Assembly (NCBI GenBank): GCA_031082205.1 | Contig: JAVHLJ010000011.1 | Coordinates: forward strand, 1 to 64,000 | Source: Elusimicrobiales bacterium | Lineage (GTDB): Bacteria; Elusimicrobiota; Elusimicrobia; Elusimicrobiales; UBA9959 | DNA length: 64,000 nt | Reading direction: 5' to 3' | Shown: positions 51,023-60,565 of the stretch, in pieces | How positions within the stretch are numbered: position 1 is the first letter of the stretch | Layout: every line of letters begins with the position of its first letter | The notes under the pieces: generated by a model | The model's database searches: none | What the model was told of the DNA's origin: nothing | Seen by the model: the letters and a program-made list of their open reading frames with translations, nothing else | Position numbers and translations under genes: made by a program

Positions 51023-51748
51023 TCAACACTCGTCTTTCAGTCTCAGCAGGTATCCCATCCCGAACACCGTCTCTATGCGCGCCGCGAAGCCGCCCAGCTT
51101 GGCGCGCAGCGCTTCCACGCGCTTGTCCACGGCGCGCTGCGAAGCCGACGCGGGGTCCTTCCAGAGTGCGTCCATCAGAGTCCCGCGGGCTATGACGCGG
51201 TTGGGGTGGTTAAGGAAGAAAACGAGAAGGTCGAATTCCAGGCTGGTAAGGTCCGCGGTCTTGCCGCAGGCCGTCACCGTGCGCGCGGAGAGGTCCACCT
51301 CGAGACCTCCCGCCCTGATGACAGGGGGCGGCGGCGCCCCGGCCGCGCGGCCCCGGAGGCCGCGCTCCATGAGATTGCGGAGACGGGCGTCCAGTTCTTC
51401 GGGAGAAGGGAGGGGGCTGAGATAATCGTCCGCACCGCTGTCCAGCCCCGTAACGACTTCGGCCGGGACGCGCGGCGCGGCCGAAAATATGATCAGCGTG
51501 ACGCCCGCGGTCGGGGGATTGCGGCGCAGCGCCAGCGCCAGGTCGGCGCCGCCCAGGTCCGGCAGGTCCGTGTCGACGGCGGCCAGGTCTGGCGGAGCCG
51601 AGGCGAGCGAGGCTATGAACGGGCCGGCGGCGGGGTAGGAGGAGACGGAGAAGCCGGCCCTTTCAAGGGCTTTCAGCATCCGCTCCCCGGCGGGGCCTGA
51701 CGAGACTACGGCGGCGGAGGGCCGGCCGCCGGATCGGGGTTCAGCCAA
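51023..51748 (-). CDS. OmpR-type response regulator with atypical receiver
   Basis: Receiver-like fold then winged helix SLEFDLLVFFLNHPNRVIARGTLMDALW...RVEALRAKLG. Confidence 0.85.
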   Translation of the reverse strand: MAEPRSGGRPSAAVVSSGPAGERMLKALERAGFSVSSYPAAGPFIASLASAPPDLAAVDTDLPDLGGADLALALRRNPPTAGVTLIIFSAAPRVPAEVVTGLDSGADDYLSPLPSPEELDARLRNLMERGLRGRAAGAPPPPVIRAGGLEVDLSARTVTACGKTADLTSLEFDLLVFFLNHPNRVIARGTLMDALWKDPASASQRAVDKRVEALRAKLGGFAARIETVFGMGYLLRLKDEC

Positions 51749-52112
51749 AGAAGGACCTCACTCTCCTGACGAAATCTTCCGGGCGGAAAGGCTTTATGAC
51801 ATAGCCGGCCGCGCCCCCCGCCAGGCCCGAGGAGACGTAATCCAGCTCCGAGCGCACCGTGAAAAGCAGCACGGGAACTTCCTTAAGCGCCGGGTCGGAC
51901 TTCAAGGACTTGAGCACGTCCAGGCCGCTCATGTCGGGCAGGCCTATGTCCAGGACTATGAGCCCCGGCTTCTCCGCGGCCGCGGCAGCGAGGCATTCCG
52001 CGCCGGTGGCGGCCCGGGCGGCGCGCAACCCGGCCTCCTCCAGGAGGCGGGAGGCTATTTCCAGGTAATCGGTCTCGTCGTCGGCCACGAGCACCAGGGG
52101 GGGATTCTTCAC
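51741..52112 (-). CDS. single-domain response regulator (CheY-like)
   Basis: LVADDETD, VLDIGLPDMSG, LLFTVRS, YVIKPF. Confidence 0.93.
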   Translation of the reverse strand: MKNPPLVLVADDETDYLEIASRLLEEAGLRAARAATGAECLAAAAAEKPGLIVLDIGLPDMSGLDVLKSLKSDPALKEVPVLLFTVRSELDYVSSGLAGGAAGYVIKPFRPEDFVRRVRSFFG

Positions 52113-52489
52113 TTGGCCGCACCGCCCAGGAGAGCTTCGACCTTTTTCTGGACATAAGCCAGCTCGGTGGTCTTGCTCATGAACTCGCGGCAGTTGGACT
52201 CCTGCCGGAAAAGCTCGCTCATCTGCTTGTCGAAGAAAGTGCCCGTCATGACCAGCACCGGGATGGAGCGGGTATCCTCGTCGGCCTGCAGGCCGCGCAG
52301 CACCTCGATACCTCCGACGTCGGGCATCATCACGTCGCAGATGATGAGGTCGGGCTTTAGTTCCCTTGCCCGCGCCAGTCCCTCGGCCCCGTTCATCGCC
52401 ATCGCTATCTTGTAGCCGATCTCGCCGAAATAATCGGCCACCATCCCCCGGAATTCGTCGTTGTCGTCCACTATGAGTATCAGCGCCAT
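52109..52489 (-). CDS. single-domain response regulator (CheY-like)
   Basis: LIVDDNDEFRG, IICDVMMPDVGG, LVMTGTF; start ATG 52487-52489. Confidence 0.92.
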   Translation of the reverse strand: MALILIVDDNDEFRGMVADYFGEIGYKIAMAMNGAEGLARARELKPDLIICDVMMPDVGGIEVLRGLQADEDTRSIPVLVMTGTFFDKQMSELFRQESNCREFMSKTTELAYVQKKVEALLGGAAK

Positions 52490-52506
52490 CGTATCGTTCT
52501 CCTCCG

Positions 52507-54600
52507 CTATTGAGTGAGCCCCTTGGCCACGGTAAAGATGAACTTGGACCCCTTGCCCACTTCGGACTCCACCCAGATATCGCCCTTGTGCAGTTCCACC
52601 GTCATCTTGCACATCGCCAGGCCCAGGCCGAAGCCCTGGCTCTTATGCTCCTCCATCTGCGAGTACTTCTCGAAAATGGCCTTGCGCTTGTCCTCCGGGA
52701 TCCCGGGGCCGGTGTCCTCGACCCAGAAGAAAACTTTGTCCGCGTCCTGCGAGCAGCCGAGGGTGATCTTCCCTCCCGGGGGGGTGAACTTGAGCGAATT
52801 CCCCATCAGGTTGGTTATGACGCGCTCGAGCAGCGTGCGGTCGCCGTTGAACTCGATGTTCTCCGGCGGGGGGGCCGCGACCAGCGTGATCTTCTTGGGC
52901 ACGGCCACCGGCTCATGATTGTCCCGGATACGGGTTATCAGTTCCGCGGCCGATATCGTGTCCAGCTGCAGCGTCATGGTGCCCCGCTGCAGCTTGGTGG
53001 TGTTCAGGATGTCGTCTATCATGCCGCGCAGCCTGCGCGAAGAATAGAGCATGCTCTGGAAATACTTGTCGGTGCCGGGGTTGGGCGGCAGCTTCTTCAT
53101 CAGCAGTTCCACGTAGCCCTGTATGGTGGAGAGCGGCGCGCGCATGTCGTGCGTGATCATGTGGAAGAAGTCCTCTTTGGCCTTCTCCAGCTCCTTTTCG
53201 TTGGTGATGTCGCGGATGATGATGACGCGGCCGGGGCGCTTGAGGGTGGCCTGCATGAACTGGGCCGCCAGGACGCGGTAGTTCTTTATCACCTGTGGGG
53301 AGGTTCCCTCCAGGGGGGCTTCCACCTCGTCTCGCGCGTACTTTTCCTTGGAGGCCAGGAGTTCCTGGAACTTCTCCCTGAAGGCGTCGCTGCGTATGGA
53401 CTTCGGGAGCACGGCGCCCGAGGGATTGCGGCCGAGCCCCAGCAGGCTGAGCGCCAGCTGGTTGGAGTAGATCAGCGTGCCGCGGTCGTCGAGCAGCAGC
53501 ACGCCGTCGGGAATGGTGTCTATCAGCGCCTGCGCCTTGTTCTTCTCCTCCATTATCTGGTTGAGCTGGAAGGCGCGGTAGGCCTGCAGTTCCAGCATCA
53601 TGCGGTTGAGGATGCCGACCAGGTTCTTTATTTCAGGCCACCCCTCGGCGGGTATCACCTTGTCCAGCCTCTGTTCCTTGAGGAACTTCTTGACGCCGTT
53701 CACCATGTTGTTTATGGGGGCGATGATGCGGCGCGAGATCAGCAGCACGACTATGACCGTGGTGACCGCCGAGATGAGCGTGAACACGGAGAACAGTATT
53801 ATGGAGCGGCGCTGCGCGCCGTATATCTCGTCGTGGCTCTGCAGCGAGACCGCTACCCACGGGAGTTTCTCGGTGGCCGCGTAGGCCCCGGCGAAGCGCT
53901 CTCCGCCCAGTTTCATGGACGGCATCCTGTCGATCTTGGCGCTGATCTTGAAAACACGGCGGACGGCTTCGGAGTCTATCGACTCAGGATCGATCCCCTG
54001 GCACGGAAGCGGGACTCCCTTCTTGTCCAGTATTATCACCCGCCCGCTCTCTCCGGTGCGCATCCCGCCCATCTTGCCCCAGAGCTTCTCCAGCGAGAAG
54101 TGGAAGATGACCACGCGCGAGTCGATGAGCGGGTAGGCGAGGGGGAAGAAAGGCTGGCCCTCGGCGCAGATCACCTCGCCCATCTGTATGCTGCCGGCCT
54201 CCCGCGCCTTGCCCGCCAGGTCCGGGATGAAAGTCGTAAGGTGGTCCTTGTTCTTTACGTTCTCGCTCTGCAGCTTGAATATCTCGGAGCCGTCGGGCCG
54301 CAGGAAGCTCAGCGCCATGATCTCGGAATTGACGGCGACGGCCTCTTTGATAAGCGCCGTCTCGTCTATGTTCTTCTTCTGGAGGGGGTGTTCGACGGTG
54401 TAGAGGAAGGCGAGGCTGCGGTTCACGCTGGCCAGCCATTCCTCCATGTTGGAGGCGGCGAGCGAAGAGACCGTCTTGTGCAGGCTGAATACGCCGGCGA
54501 TGCTGCCGCGGTACTGGTATACGTTCCACCCGACCGACACCAGCAGCGGGAACACGGCTATTCCCAGCAGTATCAGGAAGAATCGGGTTGTAAGCTTCAT
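52507..54600 (-). CDS. sensor histidine kinase with periplasmic Cache-like domain, HAMP, PAS
   Basis: TM-flanked sensor region, PAS (IDTIPDGVLLLDDRGTLIYSN), FHMITHDMRAPLSTIQGY, FGLGLAMCKMTVELHKG. Confidence 0.92.
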   Translation of the reverse strand: MKLTTRFFLILLGIAVFPLLVSVGWNVYQYRGSIAGVFSLHKTVSSLAASNMEEWLASVNRSLAFLYTVEHPLQKKNIDETALIKEAVAVNSEIMALSFLRPDGSEIFKLQSENVKNKDHLTTFIPDLAGKAREAGSIQMGEVICAEGQPFFPLAYPLIDSRVVIFHFSLEKLWGKMGGMRTGESGRVIILDKKGVPLPCQGIDPESIDSEAVRRVFKISAKIDRMPSMKLGGERFAGAYAATEKLPWVAVSLQSHDEIYGAQRRSIILFSVFTLISAVTTVIVVLLISRRIIAPINNMVNGVKKFLKEQRLDKVIPAEGWPEIKNLVGILNRMMLELQAYRAFQLNQIMEEKNKAQALIDTIPDGVLLLDDRGTLIYSNQLALSLLGLGRNPSGAVLPKSIRSDAFREKFQELLASKEKYARDEVEAPLEGTSPQVIKNYRVLAAQFMQATLKRPGRVIIIRDITNEKELEKAKEDFFHMITHDMRAPLSTIQGYVELLMKKLPPNPGTDKYFQSMLYSSRRLRGMIDDILNTTKLQRGTMTLQLDTISAAELITRIRDNHEPVAVPKKITLVAAPPPENIEFNGDRTLLERVITNLMGNSLKFTPPGGKITLGCSQDADKVFFWVEDTGPGIPEDKRKAIFEKYSQMEEHKSQGFGLGLAMCKMTVELHKGDIWVESEVGKGSKFIFTVAKGLTQ

Positions 54601-54607
54601 GGCCGGC

Positions 54608-55237
54608 TCAGATCTCGTGGCGGATGATGTTTATCTCTATGCGCCTGTTGGCGGAACGGCCTTCCGGAGTCTCGTTAGACTTTATCGGCTTGAACTCGCC
54701 GTAGCCTACCGCGGAAAGTTTCTCCGGCGCCACGCCCTGCTCCACCATGAACTTCAGCACGGAGAAGGCCCTGGCCGCCGAAAGCTCCCAGTTTGACCTG
54801 AATTTTGCGCCCTTGGCAAGCGGGCGGGCGTCGGTGTGCCCCTCTATCTGTATGGGGTTCGGCAGGTCGCTGAAGACCTTGGCCAGGCGCTTTAGGTGCG
54901 GCTTAGACTGTTCCCTGAGGATGTCGCTGCCGGGAGCGAAGAGTATCGGCTCCGAAAAGTTTATGTTTATCTTGTTGGCCGAGATCTCCACTTGCGCTAT
55001 CTGCTGTATGCCGTGCTTTGAAAAAAGCATGGAGGTAGTCTCGGTGTCCTTGCCGAAAGTGTCCTCCAGGCTTTTCATGCTGAACTGCGCGGCGATGTTC
55101 TTGGAACTGTAAAAAGCGAAGAGGATCATGAAGAAGATCATGAGGTAGCTCATCAGGTCGCCGTAGGTTATCGCCCAGAGGGCGCCCCTGTTGAGCTCGT
55201 TCTCCAGTTCGTCTTCGCGTTCGTAGAACCTGGCCAT
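54608..55237 (-). CDS. motB: MotB-like stator protein (OmpA domain)
   Basis: WAITYGDLMSYLMIFFMILFAF TM with conserved Asp; IQIEGHTDARPL...LSAARAFSVLKFM...SAVGYGEFKP...RSANRRIEI. Confidence 0.88.
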   Translation of the reverse strand: MARFYEREDELENELNRGALWAITYGDLMSYLMIFFMILFAFYSSKNIAAQFSMKSLEDTFGKDTETTSMLFSKHGIQQIAQVEISANKININFSEPILFAPGSDILREQSKPHLKRLAKVFSDLPNPIQIEGHTDARPLAKGAKFRSNWELSAARAFSVLKFMVEQGVAPEKLSAVGYGEFKPIKSNETPEGRSANRRIEINIIRHEI

Positions 55238-55246
55238 GGTTCCGCC

Positions 55247-56023
55247 TTAAGCCTCCGACCTCGCCAGCCGCGCCTGGTTGGCGGTCAGGTAGCCGCGCAG
55301 GTGCATCTCGACCAGGTGGGGCGTCTTGCCCGCCATGATGTCCATAATGCCCTCTATTATGAGCTGAAGTCCCGCCGTTTCCTCTATCGCCCGCAGGCGT
55401 ATCTTGTTGGCGACCGGCACGAAGAGCAGGTTGGAGAGAGCTATGCCGTAGAAAGCCGAACTGATGGCGACGGCCATCGAGCGGCCTATGGCCGTCGGAT
55501 CGGTTATATTGGTCAGCGTCTCGATGATGCCGAACAGCGTGCCTATCAGGCCGAACATGGGGGAAAGTACGGCCATCGTGCGGTAGAAATTGGAGTCTTC
55601 GTTTATGGCGAGGCGGCGGCGGCGCACCTCTTCTTCCAGTATCGCGCGGGTCTCGCGGGACTCGCCGCTGACCATGGCGACCGAGACCGAGCGGCGCAGG
55701 AATCCCCTGGCGAAGCCGGGATCCACGTTCTGCAGCGCCATTATGCCTCCCTGCTTATGAGCGGTGTCGGAAAGCTGGACTAGGATCTTAACGCAGTCCT
55801 CTATGGAGGGGTAATCGGGGCTGCGGAATATTACGGCGAAAGAGCGTACGCCGCTCATGAAGCCCGAAAAAGAGGTGTTCACGATGGTGGCGGCCAGCGT
55901 TCCGCCGATGACCAGGACTATGCCGTGGGCGTTGAGGAACAGGTCGCCGACCCCGGAAGTGACTATACCCCAGGCCATGACGGCGGCCGCCAGGGAGAAT
56001 CCGATCAAAGTCATTATGTCCAT
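55247..56023 (-). CDS. motA: MotA-like stator protein
   Basis: Four TM helices; HGIVLVIGGTLAATIVN, LSPMFGLIGTLFGIIETL, FYGIALSNLLFVPVANKIRLRAIEE. Confidence 0.9.
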   Translation of the reverse strand: MDIMTLIGFSLAAAVMAWGIVTSGVGDLFLNAHGIVLVIGGTLAATIVNTSFSGFMSGVRSFAVIFRSPDYPSIEDCVKILVQLSDTAHKQGGIMALQNVDPGFARGFLRRSVSVAMVSGESRETRAILEEEVRRRRLAINEDSNFYRTMAVLSPMFGLIGTLFGIIETLTNITDPTAIGRSMAVAISSAFYGIALSNLLFVPVANKIRLRAIEETAGLQLIIEGIMDIMAGKTPHLVEMHLRGYLTANQARLARSEA

Positions 56024-56158
56024 ATTTGTTTACCCGGGAGCGCTCCGATTGGAATAGCCGGTTGTCCGGCAGGGAAATTGTACAAAGGGCATGTTACGGT
56101 ATTATTATAGAATAATTGCCTCTCGCCGCCCTCCACGCCCTTTTGATATCATGTACCC

Positions 56159-57529
56159 ATGACCGAACTACAGGCCGTAAGCCCGGTTGACGGACGCTAC
56201 GCGGCGGTCACCCGGCCCCTCTCCCGTTATTTCAGCGAAGAAGCTTTGATACGCCACCGCCTCGAGGTCGAGGCGCTTTACCTGGAGCTGCTATGCGGCC
56301 TGCCCGGCACCGGCATACCGCGGCTGCCGGCGAAGGGGAAGAAGCTGCTGGCGGCCCTTAAGAACGCCTCGCCGGCCGACGCCGCCCGCGTAAAAGCGAT
56401 AGAGCGCGAGACCAGGCACGACGTGAAAGCCTGCGAGCGCTTCATCCGCGAGCGGCTGGAGCGGGCGGGGCTGTCGAAATACCGCGAGTACGTGCATTTC
56501 GCCCTCACATCCGAGGACGTCAACAGCTTCGCGTACGCGCTCATGCTGGCCCGGGGGCTGGAGCGCGTCCTGCTGCCGGCCATTGACGATATCATGGCCG
56601 AACTGCGCCGCCTGGCCCGCCGCCACGCCGCCGACCCGCTGCTGGCCCGCACGCACGGCCAGCCCGCCGTCGGCACCACCTTCGGCAAGGAATTCGCGGT
56701 ATTCGCCTCGCGGCTTGAGCGCCAGCGCGCGCAATTGGCCGGCCTGCGGCTGCAGGCCAAGCTCTCGGGCGCCGTCGGCAACTACAACGCGCATCTCGCC
56801 GCTTTCCCGCGCGCCGGCTGGCCGGCCTTCGCCCGCCGCTTCGCCGCCGCCGCGTCCAGGGGCATGAAGATAAGGATAGAGGCCGCGCCGCTGACCACGC
56901 AGATAGAACCGCACGACGCCGTCGCGGAACTCTTCGACGCGCTGCGCAGGACCAATACGATACTCATCGGCCTCGCGCAGGACATCTGGCGCTATATCAG
57001 CGACGGCCTCATAGTCCAGCGGGCCGTGGCGGGGGAAGTCGGCTCTTCCACGATGCCGCAGAAGGTCAACCCCATCCATTTCGAGAACGCCGAGGGGAAC
57101 CTGGGCGCGGCCAACGCGCTCTGCGGCTTCTTCTCGGCCAAGCTTCCGGTCTCGCGCCTCCAGCGCGACCTCTCCGATTCCACCGTAGAGCGCAATTACG
57201 GCGCGGCCTTCGCCCATTCGCTCATCGCCTATAAGTCCATGATGGAAGGGTTCTCGCGCATAGCCGCGGACCGCGCCGCCGCGGCACGGTCGCTGGCGGA
57301 GCACCCGGAAGTCTACGCCGAGGCCGTGCAGACCGTCCTGCGCCGCGAAGGGGTGAAGGACCCCTATTCGCTGCTCAAGGAACTCACCCGCGGACGCGCC
57401 ATAACTTTGACGGACCTGCGGAGCTTCGTCGACGGACTGCCCGTTCGCCCCGCTGTAAAGGCCGAGCTGAGAGCTTTGTTGTCCAAACCCTACACCGGGC
57501 TGGCCGCGCGCCTGGCCCGCGGGAAATAA
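56159..57529 (+). CDS. purB: adenylosuccinate lyase
   Basis: SPVDGRYA, GSSTMPQKVNPIHFENAEGNLG. Confidence 0.96.
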   Translation: MTELQAVSPVDGRYAAVTRPLSRYFSEEALIRHRLEVEALYLELLCGLPGTGIPRLPAKGKKLLAALKNASPADAARVKAIERETRHDVKACERFIRERLERAGLSKYREYVHFALTSEDVNSFAYALMLARGLERVLLPAIDDIMAELRRLARRHAADPLLARTHGQPAVGTTFGKEFAVFASRLERQRAQLAGLRLQAKLSGAVGNYNAHLAAFPRAGWPAFARRFAAAASRGMKIRIEAAPLTTQIEPHDAVAELFDALRRTNTILIGLAQDIWRYISDGLIVQRAVAGEVGSSTMPQKVNPIHFENAEGNLGAANALCGFFSAKLPVSRLQRDLSDSTVERNYGAAFAHSLIAYKSMMEGFSRIAADRAAAARSLAEHPEVYAEAVQTVLRREGVKDPYSLLKELTRGRAITLTDLRSFVDGLPVRPAVKAELRALLSKPYTGLAARLARGK

Positions 57530-57538
57530 GGAGACCAC

Positions 57539-58558
57539 ATGCCGGTAGACATAGTCGCGGGCGGCCAGGGCGGGGACGAGGGCAAAGGAAAGATCTGCGC
57601 CTACCTGGCGCATAAGGGCGATTACCGCTACGCGGTGAAAGTCGGCGGCCCCAACGCCGGGCACACGGTCTTCCACAAGGGCAAAATTTACGCGCTGAAA
57701 TCCATACCGGCCGGGTTCGTCAGCCCGCGCACCAAGCTCGTGCTCGGCGCCGGCACTTACATCATCACCGACTGGCTGCTCAAGGAAACGACTCTCACCG
57801 GCACCGCCGGCCGCCTGATAATAGACCCCAACGCCGTCGTGATAGAGCCGCGCCAGACGGCCGCCGAACGCCGCGACTCCCGCATGATGAAAAGCATCGG
57901 CAGCGTCGGCACGGGGCTCGGCGCCGCCGTGCGCGACCGCATCGACCGCAAGAAGATAAAGTTCGCCAAGGACGAGCCCAGGCTGCGCCGCTGGGTGAAG
58001 CCCGTCCCTGAGCTACTGAACAAGGCGCTGGCCGCCGGCGACGGCGTCATAGTCGAGGGAACGCAGGGAATGAAACTCTCGCTGCTGCACGGCGAATATC
58101 CCTATGTCACCTCGCGCGACACAACCGCCTCCACCTTCCTCGCCGAGGCCGGCCTCGGCCCCAAGTACGTGCGCGACGTCTACGCCATCTTCAAGCCCTA
58201 TGTCAGCCGCGTCGGCCCCGGCCCGCTGGCCGCCGAGATAAAGGACAAATCCAAACTCAACATCCATCACACCAAGGGCCGCGAGGTCGGCTCTGTCAGC
58301 GGCCGCCTGCGCCGCATCGGCGCCTTCGAATACGACCTGGCCCGCCGCGCCGTCGCCATAAATTCGGCGACCCGCCTGGCTATAACCCATATAGACCTCT
58401 ACCAGGGCGCCGACAACCCGCGCCGCCTCTCCGACATAAAGGGCGAAGCCGCCGCTTTCCTCAAAAAGATAGGCGCGCTCTCGAAGGTCTATCCTTACCC
58501 GAAGCTCTCCATCGTGTCCTACGGCCCCGGCCTCATGGACGTCCTGGACCTGCGGTAG
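57539..58558 (+). CDS. purA: adenylosuccinate synthetase, short form
   Basis: GGQGGDEGKGKI, GGPNAGHT, VIVEGTQGMKLSLLHGEYPYVTSRDTTAS; 339 aa. Confidence 0.92.
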   Translation: MPVDIVAGGQGGDEGKGKICAYLAHKGDYRYAVKVGGPNAGHTVFHKGKIYALKSIPAGFVSPRTKLVLGAGTYIITDWLLKETTLTGTAGRLIIDPNAVVIEPRQTAAERRDSRMMKSIGSVGTGLGAAVRDRIDRKKIKFAKDEPRLRRWVKPVPELLNKALAAGDGVIVEGTQGMKLSLLHGEYPYVTSRDTTASTFLAEAGLGPKYVRDVYAIFKPYVSRVGPGPLAAEIKDKSKLNIHHTKGREVGSVSGRLRRIGAFEYDLARRAVAINSATRLAITHIDLYQGADNPRRLSDIKGEAAAFLKKIGALSKVYPYPKLSIVSYGPGLMDVLDLR

Positions 58559-58623
58559 TTCAACCGATAAACGCGTTTTTAGTATCATAGTTAGCCAATC
58601 CGACAGTACCAAGGAGCCGCGAT

Positions 58624-59781
58624 ATGGATTATTTCCTCAACGAACAGCAGATCATGGTGCGCGACCTCGCCCGCAGGATAGCCCGCGAGAAGATAGCCCC
58701 CGTCGCGGCCCAGTACGACGAGAGCGAGGAATTCGCCTGGCCGATCATGAAGGTCCTGGCCGAGAGCGACCTGTTCGGCATCTATATCCCCGAGCAGTAC
58801 GGCGGCCTCGGCGGCGGCATAATGGACATGTGCGTCGTGACCGAGGAGCTCTCCCGCGCCTGCGGCGCCATAGCCCTGGGCTACGCCAGCAGCGCGCTGG
58901 GCGCCCTGCCGATAATGATCAGCGGCTCCGAGGAGCAGAAGAAGAAGTACCTGCCCGAGATCGCCAGCGGCCGCAAGCTGGCCGCCTTCTGCCTCACCGA
59001 GGCCGGCGCCGGCTCCGACGCCACCGCCATACAGACCACGGCGCGCAAGGAGGGGGACAAGTACATCCTCAACGGCACCAAGCAGTGGATCACCAACGCC
59101 GGCGAGGCCGAGATCTACACCGTCATCGCGATGACCGACAAGAAGAAGGGCGTGCGCGGCGCCAGCGCCTTCATAGTCGAGAAGGGCACCAAGGGCATGG
59201 AGTTCGGCAAGAAAGAGAAGAAGATGGGCATACGCGCCTCCGCCACGCGCGAGGTCATCTTCACCGACTGCGAGATCCCCGCCGCCAACCTCATCTCCCG
59301 CGAGGGCATGGGCTTCATAGCCGCGCTCAAGACGCTCGACACCTCCCGCCCCGGCGTGGCCGCGCAGGCCGTCGGCATGGCGCAGGGCGCCTTCGACCAC
59401 GCGCTAGAATACGCCCGCACCCGCGTCCAGTTCGGCCAGCCGATAACCGGCTTCCAGGCCGTGCAGCACATGATAGCCGACATGGGCACCCAGATAGAGG
59501 CCGCCCGCGCGCTGACCTACGCCGTCGCCCGGATGGTGGACTCGGGCGCCAAGTCCATCTCCCGCGAGTCGGCGATGTCCAAGCTCTTCGCCAGCGACAT
59601 GGCGATGAAGGTCACCACCGACGCCGTCCAGCTGATGGGCGGCTACGGCTACATGCGCGACTACCCCGTCGAGAAGTTCATGCGCGACGCCAAGATCACC
59701 CAGATCTACGAGGGCACCAACCAGATACAGCGCAACGTCATCGCCGCCAACCTGATAAAGGAGTCCCTGCAGAAGGATTGA
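58624..59781 (+). CDS. acyl-CoA dehydrogenase
   Basis: FCLTEAGAGSDA, KQWITNAGEAE, YGYMRDYPVEKFMRDAKITQIYEGTNQIQRNVIA. Confidence 0.95.
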   Translation: MDYFLNEQQIMVRDLARRIAREKIAPVAAQYDESEEFAWPIMKVLAESDLFGIYIPEQYGGLGGGIMDMCVVTEELSRACGAIALGYASSALGALPIMISGSEEQKKKYLPEIASGRKLAAFCLTEAGAGSDATAIQTTARKEGDKYILNGTKQWITNAGEAEIYTVIAMTDKKKGVRGASAFIVEKGTKGMEFGKKEKKMGIRASATREVIFTDCEIPAANLISREGMGFIAALKTLDTSRPGVAAQAVGMAQGAFDHALEYARTRVQFGQPITGFQAVQHMIADMGTQIEAARALTYAVARMVDSGAKSISRESAMSKLFASDMAMKVTTDAVQLMGGYGYMRDYPVEKFMRDAKITQIYEGTNQIQRNVIAANLIKESLQKD

Positions 59782-59782
59782 G

Positions 59783-60565
59783 ATGAACATCATAGTCTGC
59801 ATCAAGCAGGTACCCAACACCACCGACGTAAAGATAGACCCGGCGACCAATACGCTGGTCCGCGACGGCGTCGAGAGCGTCATCAACCCGTTCGACGCCT
59901 ACGCCATCGAGGAGGCCGTGCGCCTCAAGGAACGGCTGGGCGGCAAGGTCACGGCCGTCACGATGGGCCCGCCGCAGGCCGAGAAGGCCCTGCGCGACGC
60001 CATCGCGCTGGGCTGCGACGAAGGAGTGCTGGTCAGCGACCGGAAGTTCGCCGGTTCCGACACCTGGGCCACCAGCTACACGCTCTCCGCCGCCATAGAG
60101 AAGCTCGGCGACTACGGCGTCATAGTCTGCGGCAAGCAGGCCTCCGACGGCGACACCGCGCAGGTCGGCCCCGGCATCTCCGCCCACCTGGACATACCGC
60201 AGGTCACCTATGTCCGCAAGATACGCGAGATAAACGAGAAGACCGCCGTGGTGGAGCGCATGACGGAGGAAGGCTTCGACGTGGTCGAGACGCCCCTGCC
60301 CTGCCTTTTCACCGTCGTCAAAGAGATAAACACGCCGCGCATGCCTTCGATAAAGGGCATGATGCGCGCCAGGAGCGCCAAGATAACGGCCTGGACCGCC
60401 GCCGACATAGAAGCGGACCCCGCGGCGCTGGGCCTGGACGGCTCGCCGACGCGCGTGGTCAAGATATTCACCCCCGAACCGCGCAAGGGCGGAGAGATGA
60501 TCTCCGGCTCCGCCGGCGATGTCGCCAAAGAACTGGCCGAACTGCTCAAAGGGGAGGTCGTGTAA
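59783..60565 (+). CDS. etfB: electron transfer flavoprotein beta subunit
   Basis: MNIIVCIKQVPNT, ALRDAIALGCDEGVLVSD, GKQASDGDTAQVGPGISAHL. Confidence 0.95.
   Translation: MNIIVCIKQVPNTTDVKIDPATNTLVRDGVESVINPFDAYAIEEAVRLKERLGGKVTAVTMGPPQAEKALRDAIALGCDEGVLVSDRKFAGSDTWATSYTLSAAIEKLGDYGVIVCGKQASDGDTAQVGPGISAHLDIPQVTYVRKIREINEKTAVVERMTEEGFDVVETPLPCLFTVVKEINTPRMPSIKGMMRARSAKITAWTAADIEADPAALGLDGSPTRVVKIFTPEPRKGGEMISGSAGDVAKELAELLKGEVV

Noticed and set aside
52510-54627. 705-aa ORF antisense to the sensor kinase
   Set aside because: Shadow ORF; the kinase frame has HAMP, PAS, HisKA and HATPase
47490-56023. Ordinary flagellar cluster
   Set aside because: No rod, hook, filament, export or FliM/FliN genes in the window; FliF and FliG are fused and truncated. 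A flagellar locus elsewhere cannot be excluded
54608-56023. ExbB/ExbD or TolQ/TolR pair
   Set aside because: The B subunit has a full OmpA-type peptidoglycan-binding domain and the A subunit the MotA-type four-TM layout with large cytoplasmic loop
57539-58558. PurZ (2-aminoadenine pathway) enzyme
   Set aside because: P-loop Asp of canonical PurA is retained and no phage context
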